Source: a virus
IMG/VR virus record: IMGVR_UViG_3300022188_000006
Location: 62,001-126,000 of that record
Direction: 5' to 3' (one strand)
DNA length: 64,000 bases
Shown: positions 58,068 to 64,000 of the stretch, piece after piece
Layout: the number at the start of each line of letters is the position of its first letter
Position numbering within the stretch: position 1 is the stretch's first letter
Program-made: the position numbers and the translations under genes
Notes under the pieces: generated by a model
What the model was told of the DNA's origin: nothing
Databases searched by the model: none
What the model saw: the letters and a program-made list of their open reading frames with translations, nothing else

Positions 58068-59079
58068 ACGTGGGCGCCTCGGCCGCAACGACAACTTTCC
58101 TGTCATCGGTCACCGGGCCATCACCCTTGTACTCCTTGCTGTTGGGGAGCGTAAAGAGTCCTTTGACCTGCTTTAACGCCTGGTCGTAACTGTTGCCCAT
58201 CACAATGACCGAGATGAACAGCTCTTTCAGGTGAGCGAAGGAAAGCCCCTCGGTATCGTCGACCCACCGGTCGATATCAGCGACCGCGACATCATCGTAG
58301 TTCTCGGCACCCTGCGAAAACAGGAACTTGAAGAATGCTTTCCGGCAGATCGGAGAAGGCGGTCCGAAGTAGTATCTCCGGTCGAACCTGCTCGGTCTAT
58401 TGATGATCCGCTCCCCCAGCCTCTCAGGGTAGTTCGTCGTCGCGATGTACACTACCTTCGAAACCCCAGAAACACCGTCCAATAGGTTCAGCACCGTGCT
58501 CTCGCAAAACCGCTGTACTAGGGAGTCGATGTCTTCCAGGAGAACGATCAGAGGCACATCAGGCTGCACGTTCCTGACAGTCCGGAGCGCACTCACGAGC
58601 GTCTCCGGAGGGCAATCCCCAAGCAGCACGATGCCTCCACGGGAGACCAGCTGCGTGGTTAGTAGTTTTACAGCCGATGTCTTTCCTCCACCGGGAGGCC
58701 CGTGAAAGAGAATCCCACGCTTGTAGACCAGCCCGTAGTCGTGGAAAATCTGCTCCCTCTTCCAGAAATCCTCAATGTGCTCTAGGACATCCGCAGCAAA
58801 GCTGTCAGGAAGAGCTGCGAGCTTTCCGCCACTATCCGGCATCCGAACAAAAATCAGGCCACGCTCCATGGTCACCACAGGTTTGTACATGCCAGGCGGC
58901 AACTCGTTCTGCGTATGGCCGACCGCGGCAAACTCTACACCGTCATTAGACGCCCACTGCGTTGCTGTCAGTAGGCCGCCCCTCTTGGCAGTTCTGAGTA
59001 CACGTAGCGCATCTTCCGGCGCCAGATGTATCCCAAACTCCTGCCGAAAGAAATCACTTACTTTTTGTTCGGCAGCCAT
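58054..59079 (-). CDS. AAA+ ATPase (BCS1/FtsH-like)
   Basis: 341 residues. Walker A GPPGGGKTS (127-135), Walker B LIVLLEDID (177-185), sensor 1 TTNYPE (Asn216) and the arginine-finger segment RPSRFDRR (~228-235) all conform to classical AAA proteins. Residues 1-110 are an adaptor domain of unknown type. It may remodel replication or virion complexes. It lies between a cold-shock gene and primase. Confidence 0.9.
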   Translation of the reverse strand: MAAEQKVSDFFRQEFGIHLAPEDALRVLRTAKRGGLLTATQWASNDGVEFAAVGHTQNELPPGMYKPVVTMERGLIFVRMPDSGGKLAALPDSFAADVLEHIEDFWKREQIFHDYGLVYKRGILFHGPPGGGKTSAVKLLTTQLVSRGGIVLLGDCPPETLVSALRTVRNVQPDVPLIVLLEDIDSLVQRFCESTVLNLLDGVSGVSKVVYIATTNYPERLGERIINRPSRFDRRYYFGPPSPICRKAFFKFLFSQGAENYDDVAVADIDRWVDDTEGLSFAHLKELFISVIVMGNSYDQALKQVKGLFTLPNSKEYKGDGPVTDDRKVVVAAEAPTYEDA

Positions 59080-59087
59080 CTTGACCC

Positions 59088-59294
59088 CTAATCTGCGATC
59101 TTGACCTTTGTCGCGATCTTGCCCCTACGGCCATCTGTGAGTTCATATTCTACAGTCTGATTTTCCTGCAAGATACGAAATCCCTCGCCGTCGATGCCGG
59201 TATAATGCACGAACACGTCGCTCCCGCCGTCATCAGGGATGATAAACCCGTAGCCCTTCTTTTTGTCAAACCACTTTACTCTTCCGCTCGGCAT
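59088..59294 (-). CDS. Cold-shock domain protein (CspA family)
   Basis: 68 residues, the usual Csp size. RNP motifs are KGYGFI and DVFVHYTGI, with VKWFDKKKGYGFI leading and EYELTDGRRG closing. Binds single-stranded RNA or DNA. A phage-borne copy may favour translation of phage messages or replace SSB functions. Coupled 8 bp before the AAA+ gene. Confidence 0.93.
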   Translation of the reverse strand: MPSGRVKWFDKKKGYGFIIPDDGGSDVFVHYTGIDGEGFRILQENQTVEYELTDGRRGKIATKVKIAD

Positions 59295-59316
59295 TTGTGT
59301 TCCTTTCGAAGCTGCG

Positions 59317-59622
59317 CTATTCGATGTCGTTCAGGCCGCCCACAAGACCGTCGGGCTTCCTATCTAATAGTTTATTCAGTTGTATCTCCTTGTACAAGTC
59401 TCCGACCTGTCCATCCTCTCTGAAGTCGAACCAGACAACCGTCTGACACTTCGCACAGGCGAAGAACATTCGGCTAACAAGCAACGGCCTCCCGTTGTCA
59501 TCGAGCTCCGGGCCGGTCATATCGGCGTTGGGCCTGTGCTGATGCGCTTTGGTCCGAACGTACCGCATTTTTCGCTCGCACATTGGGCAGTAGACAACAC
59601 GCTCAAATCTTAATCCGGACAT
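59317..59622 (-). CDS. Zinc-ribbon protein
   Basis: 101 residues with a CPMC (residue ~12) and a CAKC (~56) pair, forming a ribbon, plus VVWFDFREDGQVGDL. Unknown role; one of several small metal-binding proteins in this region. Confidence 0.68.
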   Translation of the reverse strand: MSGLRFERVVYCPMCERKMRYVRTKAHQHRPNADMTGPELDDNGRPLLVSRMFFACAKCQTVVWFDFREDGQVGDLYKEIQLNKLLDRKPDGLVGGLNDIE

Positions 59623-59644
59623 GGTTCTTTCCTATAATGAGCTG

Positions 59645-60427
59645 TCACGGCAGCCTGTTCTGCAAATACTCACCAACCAATATACACGTCGGCGTATAAC
59701 CAACGGTCTTCTTGACTCCGGCCTTGACGTACCGCTTGTAAGGCCAATTCTTGAAGGGCCAGGAACCCGGTTTTCTCTCTGCGAACGGCACCACCTGGTT
59801 GGTCTCCTCCTCGTGTCCCTCCGACCACCTATAGACATCTGGATACTCGACTCGACATTTCCGGCGAGCGATGTAAGAATAGAACGGGTTCTCCTCGCAA
59901 AGCCAGATGAGGCTTTTAGATGGCGTCTTACCGGTAACCAGGTAAGCCAGGAATACAGAGTTCACGTGCTGTCTCAGCCATGGAATCCAGCGTACCAGCC
60001 ACCCAAAAGCGGGTCCACATCGCACCAACCATCTGGCCTTGTGCTTCACAAGAAACGGGTCCTGCAGCTTGGCGCCGCAGTCAATGGCAAACCGCAATCC
60101 GGCGGGTCCAGCGAAAGACTGCGCTTTCTTCTTGTACCAGAATTCCGGCATCTTCTCTGACCGAATCCAGTCAGCACTGACCGGCATAGGAGCAAAATTC
60201 CGCGCGTCAGGACCAACCTCCAGCAAAACGCGCAGATACCTCTCCGCTTTCTCGGCTACCTCTTTGTCGCCCTCCAAGAGAGAAGCGCCGCAAAGCAACC
60301 CAACCCAAGCCATACCGTCTATCCAGTTGGTATACCCGAAAGGCACGACCTGGGAGAAATACCCATTCTCCTCCGAGAATGCTGACAACACAAGCTCCCT
60401 AGCCTCTTCCAGCTTGTTCTTGTCCAT
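59645..60427 (-). CDS. Uncharacterised helical protein
   Basis: 260 residues with a repeating helix-turn-helix impression (WIDGMAWVGLLCGASLLEGD, AERYLRVLLEVGPDARNFAP). The pattern recalls alpha/alpha-barrel glycosidase-type folds or toroids. No catalytic motif is evident, so the resemblance may be structural only. It stands among replication genes. Confidence 0.6.
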   Translation of the reverse strand: MDKNKLEEARELVLSAFSEENGYFSQVVPFGYTNWIDGMAWVGLLCGASLLEGDKEVAEKAERYLRVLLEVGPDARNFAPMPVSADWIRSEKMPEFWYKKKAQSFAGPAGLRFAIDCGAKLQDPFLVKHKARWLVRCGPAFGWLVRWIPWLRQHVNSVFLAYLVTGKTPSKSLIWLCEENPFYSYIARRKCRVEYPDVYRWSEGHEEETNQVVPFAERKPGSWPFKNWPYKRYVKAGVKKTVGYTPTCILVGEYLQNRLP

Positions 60428-60439
60428 GGGATGACCTTT

Positions 60440-60694
60440 TTATTCCGGCCGGTATCTCTCAATCACAGCCAGCGCGTCCCTGGCGGCCTGTCGAAATCGC
60501 TCGTCCCCTTCCTGCTCTGCAATGTCTTGCAGGATCTTGGCCGCCACGAAGAAACTTCCAGTCCCAAACTGCCAGCCACTTGGTGTCTGCTCGACTCGGC
60601 AGTTACCTGCTTTTTCGTCGATAACGGCTACTAGCCCAAAATCTCCCTCATACCTACGCTTCGTTCTTCCGTCCTCAATGCTCACAGAGACCAT
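60440..60694 (-). CDS. Small uncharacterised protein
   Basis: 84 residues; ribosome-binding site AGGAAAGG. A beta N-terminus (YEGDFGLVAVIDEKAGNC) and a helix (FVAAKILQDIAEQEGDERFR). Not recognised; lies directly downstream of the actin-like gene. Confidence 0.6.
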   Translation of the reverse strand: MVSVSIEDGRTKRRYEGDFGLVAVIDEKAGNCRVEQTPSGWQFGTGSFFVAAKILQDIAEQEGDERFRQAARDALAVIERYRPE

Positions 60695-60709
60695 CGTTCT
60701 TTTCCTTTC

Positions 60710-61699
60710 CTAAATAGAACCGGCTACAAGCGCACCGCGCGTGACCGTATACAGTGGGTCATCAGCGACCCTGATGTCTTTCACCGGAATTGGAAACTGC
60801 AGACGCTCGAACACATCGGTGAACACCTTCACAAAACCATTCGGAGCCGAGGTTCCTCCGGCACTCACAATCGTGACTGGCTCGCTAAAGTTCGGCATGT
60901 CCTTGCCTGCTTCGAACCTCCGCTTGATGTTCTCCAGTGAATACTGGATGGCAGCCTCATAGTAAGACCTAATAGCCGCCTGTTCTCTGCTCAGCTTTTC
61001 CCCGGTCAGGCTGAACGCCGGATCTTCCTTAATCGCCGTCATCCGCGGCTTCACCTCCCCACAGACCTGCGCCGCTTTTTCGTCGATGTAGTCTCCTGCC
61101 CGGGCGGAAGAAAAAGTTATCACAGGAACACTCTTAAACGCGACACAGACGTTGACCATGCCGCCACCCCAAGAAATTCCAATCCCGGTAAACTGCTCGT
61201 CTGCCAGTTCTGCGAGGACCACCGCATGGCCCTCGGTCACGGGCACAGACTCGATCTGTCTTTTTTGTAGAATCCCTTCGATCACGGACTTGTGGAAAGT
61301 GCCGTCGAAGTTTGCGTCCACAGGATCCGCAGGCATCGAATAGCAGCACTTGTCTCCAGCTTCTGCGCCAGCGTCTGAAAGGAGCCTACCTATCATCCTG
61401 TCCATCATTGGTATGGCATCAGCCTCCCCAGAACTGATAACTCCAGACTGCATGGGCCGACGCACTTCCTTCCCAAATGTCTTCGCCAGCTCGAAAGCTT
61501 CGTCACCGGCGATATACAGCTTCCCGTCCAACTCAAACTCAGGGACGTTCATGGTGCCCAACATCCTCTTGCTGAACGCATCGTTCGGAACCTCAAAGAA
61601 TACGTTCCGCAGACTTGACACCTTCACATCTCCGTCCGAATCTTCCCACGCACAGACCAGCGTCGCTGTTCCTGGATCCAAGGCCACAACCTTAGGCAT
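60710..61699 (-). CDS. Actin-like ATPase (ParM/ALP type)
   Basis: 329 residues. Phosphate-1 motif ALDPGTATLVCAWED at the N-terminus, phosphate-2 GISWGGGMVNVCV (~167), adenosine motif VSAGGTSAPNGF (~282) and PADPVDANFDGTFH between. The fold is that of actin/Hsp70, and filament formation is plausible, as with ParM or phage ALPs that position DNA or phage nuclei. The start is ATG 61699 after GAGGGAAG. It overlaps its upstream neighbour by 8 bp. Confidence 0.88.
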   Translation of the reverse strand: MPKVVALDPGTATLVCAWEDSDGDVKVSSLRNVFFEVPNDAFSKRMLGTMNVPEFELDGKLYIAGDEAFELAKTFGKEVRRPMQSGVISSGEADAIPMMDRMIGRLLSDAGAEAGDKCCYSMPADPVDANFDGTFHKSVIEGILQKRQIESVPVTEGHAVVLAELADEQFTGIGISWGGGMVNVCVAFKSVPVITFSSARAGDYIDEKAAQVCGEVKPRMTAIKEDPAFSLTGEKLSREQAAIRSYYEAAIQYSLENIKRRFEAGKDMPNFSEPVTIVSAGGTSAPNGFVKVFTDVFERLQFPIPVKDIRVADDPLYTVTRGALVAGSI

Positions 61700-62138
61700 C
61701 GTTCTTCCCTCCGCGCAATTTTCTCAACAATTCCTTATTTCGGGCCACACCGGCCGTCTTGTCACCGCGAAGTTCTACCTCGTCGATATTTGTAGTCATC
61801 TCGGAACTGAACACCTCGGAAGCTAGAGCCTCCTTGATATTGGGAACGCCAGCATCACCGGAAACTGGGCTAGCCGTAGCCGGCACCGCAAGTCCCGAAA
61901 GTTTTTCCTCAAGCACTTCGGCCAGCATCTCCCGCAAAGCATTTGGATCCTGCTGTACACTGATACTTACCTCCTGCGGCGTTTTTTGTGCTGCGGATCC
62001 AACGGCTGCCAAAAACACCATTCGCATGACCTCTTTTAGTTCCGCCTTGTCCTTTTCGTTGAGGCTACGGAGCCGCGCCTTCTGTCGATCAAGGCGTGCC
62101 CACAATCTCTCAAAGGCTTCGACAGCTTCGTTATTCAA
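61692..62138 (-). CDS. Coupled upstream partner of the actin-like gene
   Basis: 148 residues if started at TTG 62138 (overlapping the previous stop, TTGA); a longer reading begins upstream. Helical (FERLWARLDRQKARLRSLNE) with a linker and a C-terminal RNKELLRKLRGGKNDA tail. The overlap with the actin-like ATPase suggests an adaptor (ParR-like in position, not recognisable in sequence). Confidence 0.6.
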   Translation of the reverse strand: MNNEAVEAFERLWARLDRQKARLRSLNEKDKAELKEVMRMVFLAAVGSAAQKTPQEVSISVQQDPNALREMLAEVLEEKLSGLAVPATASPVSGDAGVPNIKEALASEVFSSEMTTNIDEVELRGDKTAGVARNKELLRKLRGGKNDA

Positions 62139-62482
62139 CGCAGTTTCAGTTCCAGTGTCACAGCATTGCAGTGCCGGCAAATAGCTACCTCGTCGATCTC
62201 AAGCCGCCGGCCACACCTCCCGCAGTGTCTGTTCGCCTTGGCTCTCTTTCTTTCTATCTCGTCCTTTGTCAGGGCTATGATCGCTGAGATGCTGTACTTT
62301 GTTTTGCGCTTCACCCAGTTGTCAAAGCCGCCAAGCTCCAACAGGGCATACTCTGAAGCTGGTAAAACCTCCTTAAGTACGTCCAACGAGCGCATCAGAA
62401 ATTTCTTCTGTGCGTCCGTAACGGCACTCTCTATCGCAAAACCTCCCTCCCACCAATCAGATGGAGGCTTCTGTTTTTCCAT
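62135..62482 (-). CDS. Zinc-ribbon protein
   Basis: 115 residues from ATG 62482. The C-terminal HCGRCGRRLEIDEVAICRHC is a strong zinc ribbon; the N-terminal half is helical (SDWWEGGFAIESAVTDAQKK). Coupled to the gene downstream. No family recognised. Confidence 0.65.
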   Translation of the reverse strand: MEKQKPPSDWWEGGFAIESAVTDAQKKFLMRSLDVLKEVLPASEYALLELGGFDNWVKRKTKYSISAIIALTKDEIERKRAKANRHCGRCGRRLEIDEVAICRHCNAVTLELKLR

Positions 62483-62504
62483 TTTACGTGACCTTTGGTT
62501 TTGT

Positions 62505-62948
62505 TCAACCGTTCGCACTGTCGCGGACATGCAATCTTACCAAAGCGCCTGTTTCCTGATCCGCTGCTTGCCATACTCCGTCCGTCAGTACATCCGTGCC
62601 ACGGAGACCTATGACTTCTACGTTTATCCGTGTAACCAGCCCCTCCTCGTTCCTCTCGTAGCCGTCGGCGGTTAGTCTTACACGCCTCGCGTGCTCCGAA
62701 AATCTGTCAACGACTCTCTGCACGACGCGGCGCGCGTCCGACAGGGGTATCGCTTTCCCGTTCTCCGTTTGTGTCAGCATCTCGATATGTTTGCAGGTCC
62801 GTCCGAATTTCCCGGCCCTGCACGTGCAGGTACCCGCCTCTCGGTCTATCTCGTACTTAGCCGCCAGGATCCATCGTTCGTCATCCTGCGCGTACTTGAA
62901 GACAGTGGCCGTTTTCTCATCACTCTTCACTATGTACCGATAGTTCAT
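62505..62948 (-). CDS. SWIM-type zinc-finger protein
   Basis: 147 residues from ATG 62948. CTCRAGKFGRTCKHIEML is a SWIM finger (CxCx8CxH), usually bound to DNA or protein. The rest is a mixed domain with GLRGTDVLTDGVWQAADQ. Its role in recombination or regulation is open. Confidence 0.75.
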   Translation of the reverse strand: MNYRYIVKSDEKTATVFKYAQDDERWILAAKYEIDREAGTCTCRAGKFGRTCKHIEMLTQTENGKAIPLSDARRVVQRVVDRFSEHARRVRLTADGYERNEEGLVTRINVEVIGLRGTDVLTDGVWQAADQETGALVRLHVRDSANG

Positions 62949-63741
62949 CGACCACATCCTTTCCGAACACAGGCCCTTCCTCATCGAAGGCCACGAGCTT
63001 CACTCGGAATACCCGCTCGACCCTGCGGCACACCTCGTCAAGCCCCTCCTTTCTCGTATCAAATCCTTCCGAGTTGAAAGCCATCGCAATACAGTCAATC
63101 AACCACGGCAGTTTATCACTGCCAGTTATTTTTCGCGCTTTGTCTAGGGCTATATTCCAATTCTCCCATTGATCGTCGTAGAGAGGAATCCGGATGACAT
63201 GAATCGACTCTGGTACCTCCTCTCGGCTGGGAATCTCAAGACCTTCTTGTTTCGCTTTTTTCTTCTCGGCCTTCTCCCGTGCTTTCTTGGCGATCTCCGT
63301 CAGGTCCGCAAAGCTGCTCTTTTCTACTCGCTCCATCCACGGCTTAACGTTCCCTTCCGTGATAATTCCCTTCGCAGCCAAAGGGGCCAAGAGCGACATC
63401 TTGGACCATCCCACCTGTTCTGCCCATTTCTTCGGAAAGGGTCCTTCCTCTGTTTGGGCATAGATAAGTGCTAGGTGGTTCGCTTTTCTCTCTTTGAAAC
63501 CCAGTTCTTGCTCGCAGTAGGCTGCGAAGGTCTGAAAACCCCAGCTTCGATAGACCGGGATACCTTCCTGGGTAACTGCCTTAGCGATGAGCTTGAGAAA
63601 CTTCCCAAGCTCCAGATAACTCTTCTCGACTATCTCCTTCAGCTCAAGGGCTCGCTTGCGCGCCTCTTTTGCTTCCTTCTCACCTAAAACTATCTCCCCG
63701 ACCTTGTGGGCATCTACCTTGACCACTTTGTTCTGTGTCAT
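62920..63741 (-). CDS. Uncharacterised protein with helical N-terminal domain
   Basis: 273 residues; a helical N-terminal region (AKEARKRALELKEIVEKSYL), a segment resembling phage antirepressor/DUF3102-like modules (YRSWGFQTFAAYCEQELGFK, WAEQVGWSKMSLLAPLA), a basic linker and an acidic tail. Could bind DNA. It is coupled to both neighbours. Confidence 0.65.
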   Translation of the reverse strand: MTQNKVVKVDAHKVGEIVLGEKEAKEARKRALELKEIVEKSYLELGKFLKLIAKAVTQEGIPVYRSWGFQTFAAYCEQELGFKERKANHLALIYAQTEEGPFPKKWAEQVGWSKMSLLAPLAAKGIITEGNVKPWMERVEKSSFADLTEIAKKAREKAEKKKAKQEGLEIPSREEVPESIHVIRIPLYDDQWENWNIALDKARKITGSDKLPWLIDCIAMAFNSEGFDTRKEGLDEVCRRVERVFRVKLVAFDEEGPVFGKDVVDELSVHSEE

Positions 63742-63998
63742 TTCCAGCCCCTTTCCTTCATTACACGCACAACGCGCTCGTCCTTTAACAAGTCAGCGCA
63801 CGATTTGCCAAACCGCCGGCATAGGCACATCTCAGGCAACGTGCCGCTCTTTCTTGCTATCTGCACGCACTTGGTCTTTGATTTTGCTTCTGAGACGACA
63901 GCCTCGTCATACTCCACCACCATGTCTTTGACGAAATCCTCCCCGCCGTCCTTGTTCAGATACACCACACGGCCTTTTCGTATTCCGGACAGCCACAT
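63738..63998 (-). CDS. Small cysteine-containing protein (may extend past the edge)
   Basis: 86 residues if ATG 63998 is the start; only two bases lie upstream in the window, so a longer protein is possible. Contains LPEMCLCRRFGKSCADLL. Overlaps the next gene by 4 bp. Unrecognised. Confidence 0.55.
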   Translation of the reverse strand: MWLSGIRKGRVVYLNKDGGEDFVKDMVVEYDEAVVSEAKSKTKCVQIARKSGTLPEMCLCRRFGKSCADLLKDERVVRVMKERGWK

Positions 63999-64000
63999 GT

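Noticed and set aside
1-64000. tRNA genes, integrase, attachment sites, insertion sequences, endolysin
   Set aside because: I saw no cloverleaf-like segments, no recombinase motifs, no flanking direct repeats and no muramidase or amidase motif; only a membrane protein could be a holin, and that is weak.

Overview
The window looks like 64 kb of a tailed bacteriophage genome with a contractile tail (a myovirus-type member of Caudoviricetes). Evidence for this is a tail sheath, two gp19-type tube proteins, a gp25/gpJ baseplate, a VgrG-like spike with a PAAR tip, an HK97-type capsid with a protease-scaffold fusion, a portal and a large terminase. Every gene I can support lies on the minus strand, so the window reads functionally from 64000 down to 1. 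I found no tRNA, rRNA, CRISPR array, integrase, insertion sequence or recognisable endolysin. The host cannot be named; the promoters resemble bacterial sigma70 sites and the Shine-Dalgarno sequences are strong (GGAGG type).

Layout in transcription order. (a) 63998-52421: early/metabolic genes, namely small zinc-binding proteins, a SWIM-type protein, an actin-like ATPase with a coupled upstream partner, a cold-shock protein, an AAA+ ATPase, a CHC2/TOPRIM primase, an SSB-like protein, a family A DNA polymerase and a HAD-like protein. (b) 52376-50361: a cobalamin-dependent (class II) ribonucleotide reductase followed by a terminator. (c) 50148-38104: a late operon starting from a good promoter with a Fe/Mn superoxide dismutase. 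It continues with very basic proteins, a FAM20/PI3K-like kinase, an HTH protein (small-terminase candidate), a nucleotidyltransferase, a ChaB-like protein, a twice-repeated head-associated motif and the large terminase. (d) 38093-27257: a second operon with a YkgJ cysteine-cluster protein, a second kinase-like protein, a beta-propeller, a roughly 620-residue collagen-like fibre, further fibre/decoration proteins and a membrane protein; it ends in a terminator. (e) 27245-21550: a BppU-like protein, portal, protease-scaffold and major capsid protein, then a terminator. (f) 21539-20724: a free-standing, degenerate LAGLIDADG-like gene bracketed by that terminator and a promoter. (g) 20740-1: connectors, sheath, tubes, tail-assembly chaperone with a programmed -1 frameshift, tape measure, baseplate, spike, PAAR and a fibre cut by the window edge.

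The modules fit a lytic phage that makes its own dNTPs and replication fork, assembles a DNA-filled head, and carries a decorated adhesive virion. The most unusual content is the set of enzymes embedded among virion genes: superoxide dismutase, two kinase-like proteins, a nucleotidyltransferase and a propeller. Also notable are an actin homologue and a putative decoration domain that seems to be shared by the sheath (two copies) and the capsid protein (one copy). Functions are inferred from sequence motifs by eye; no database search was run.
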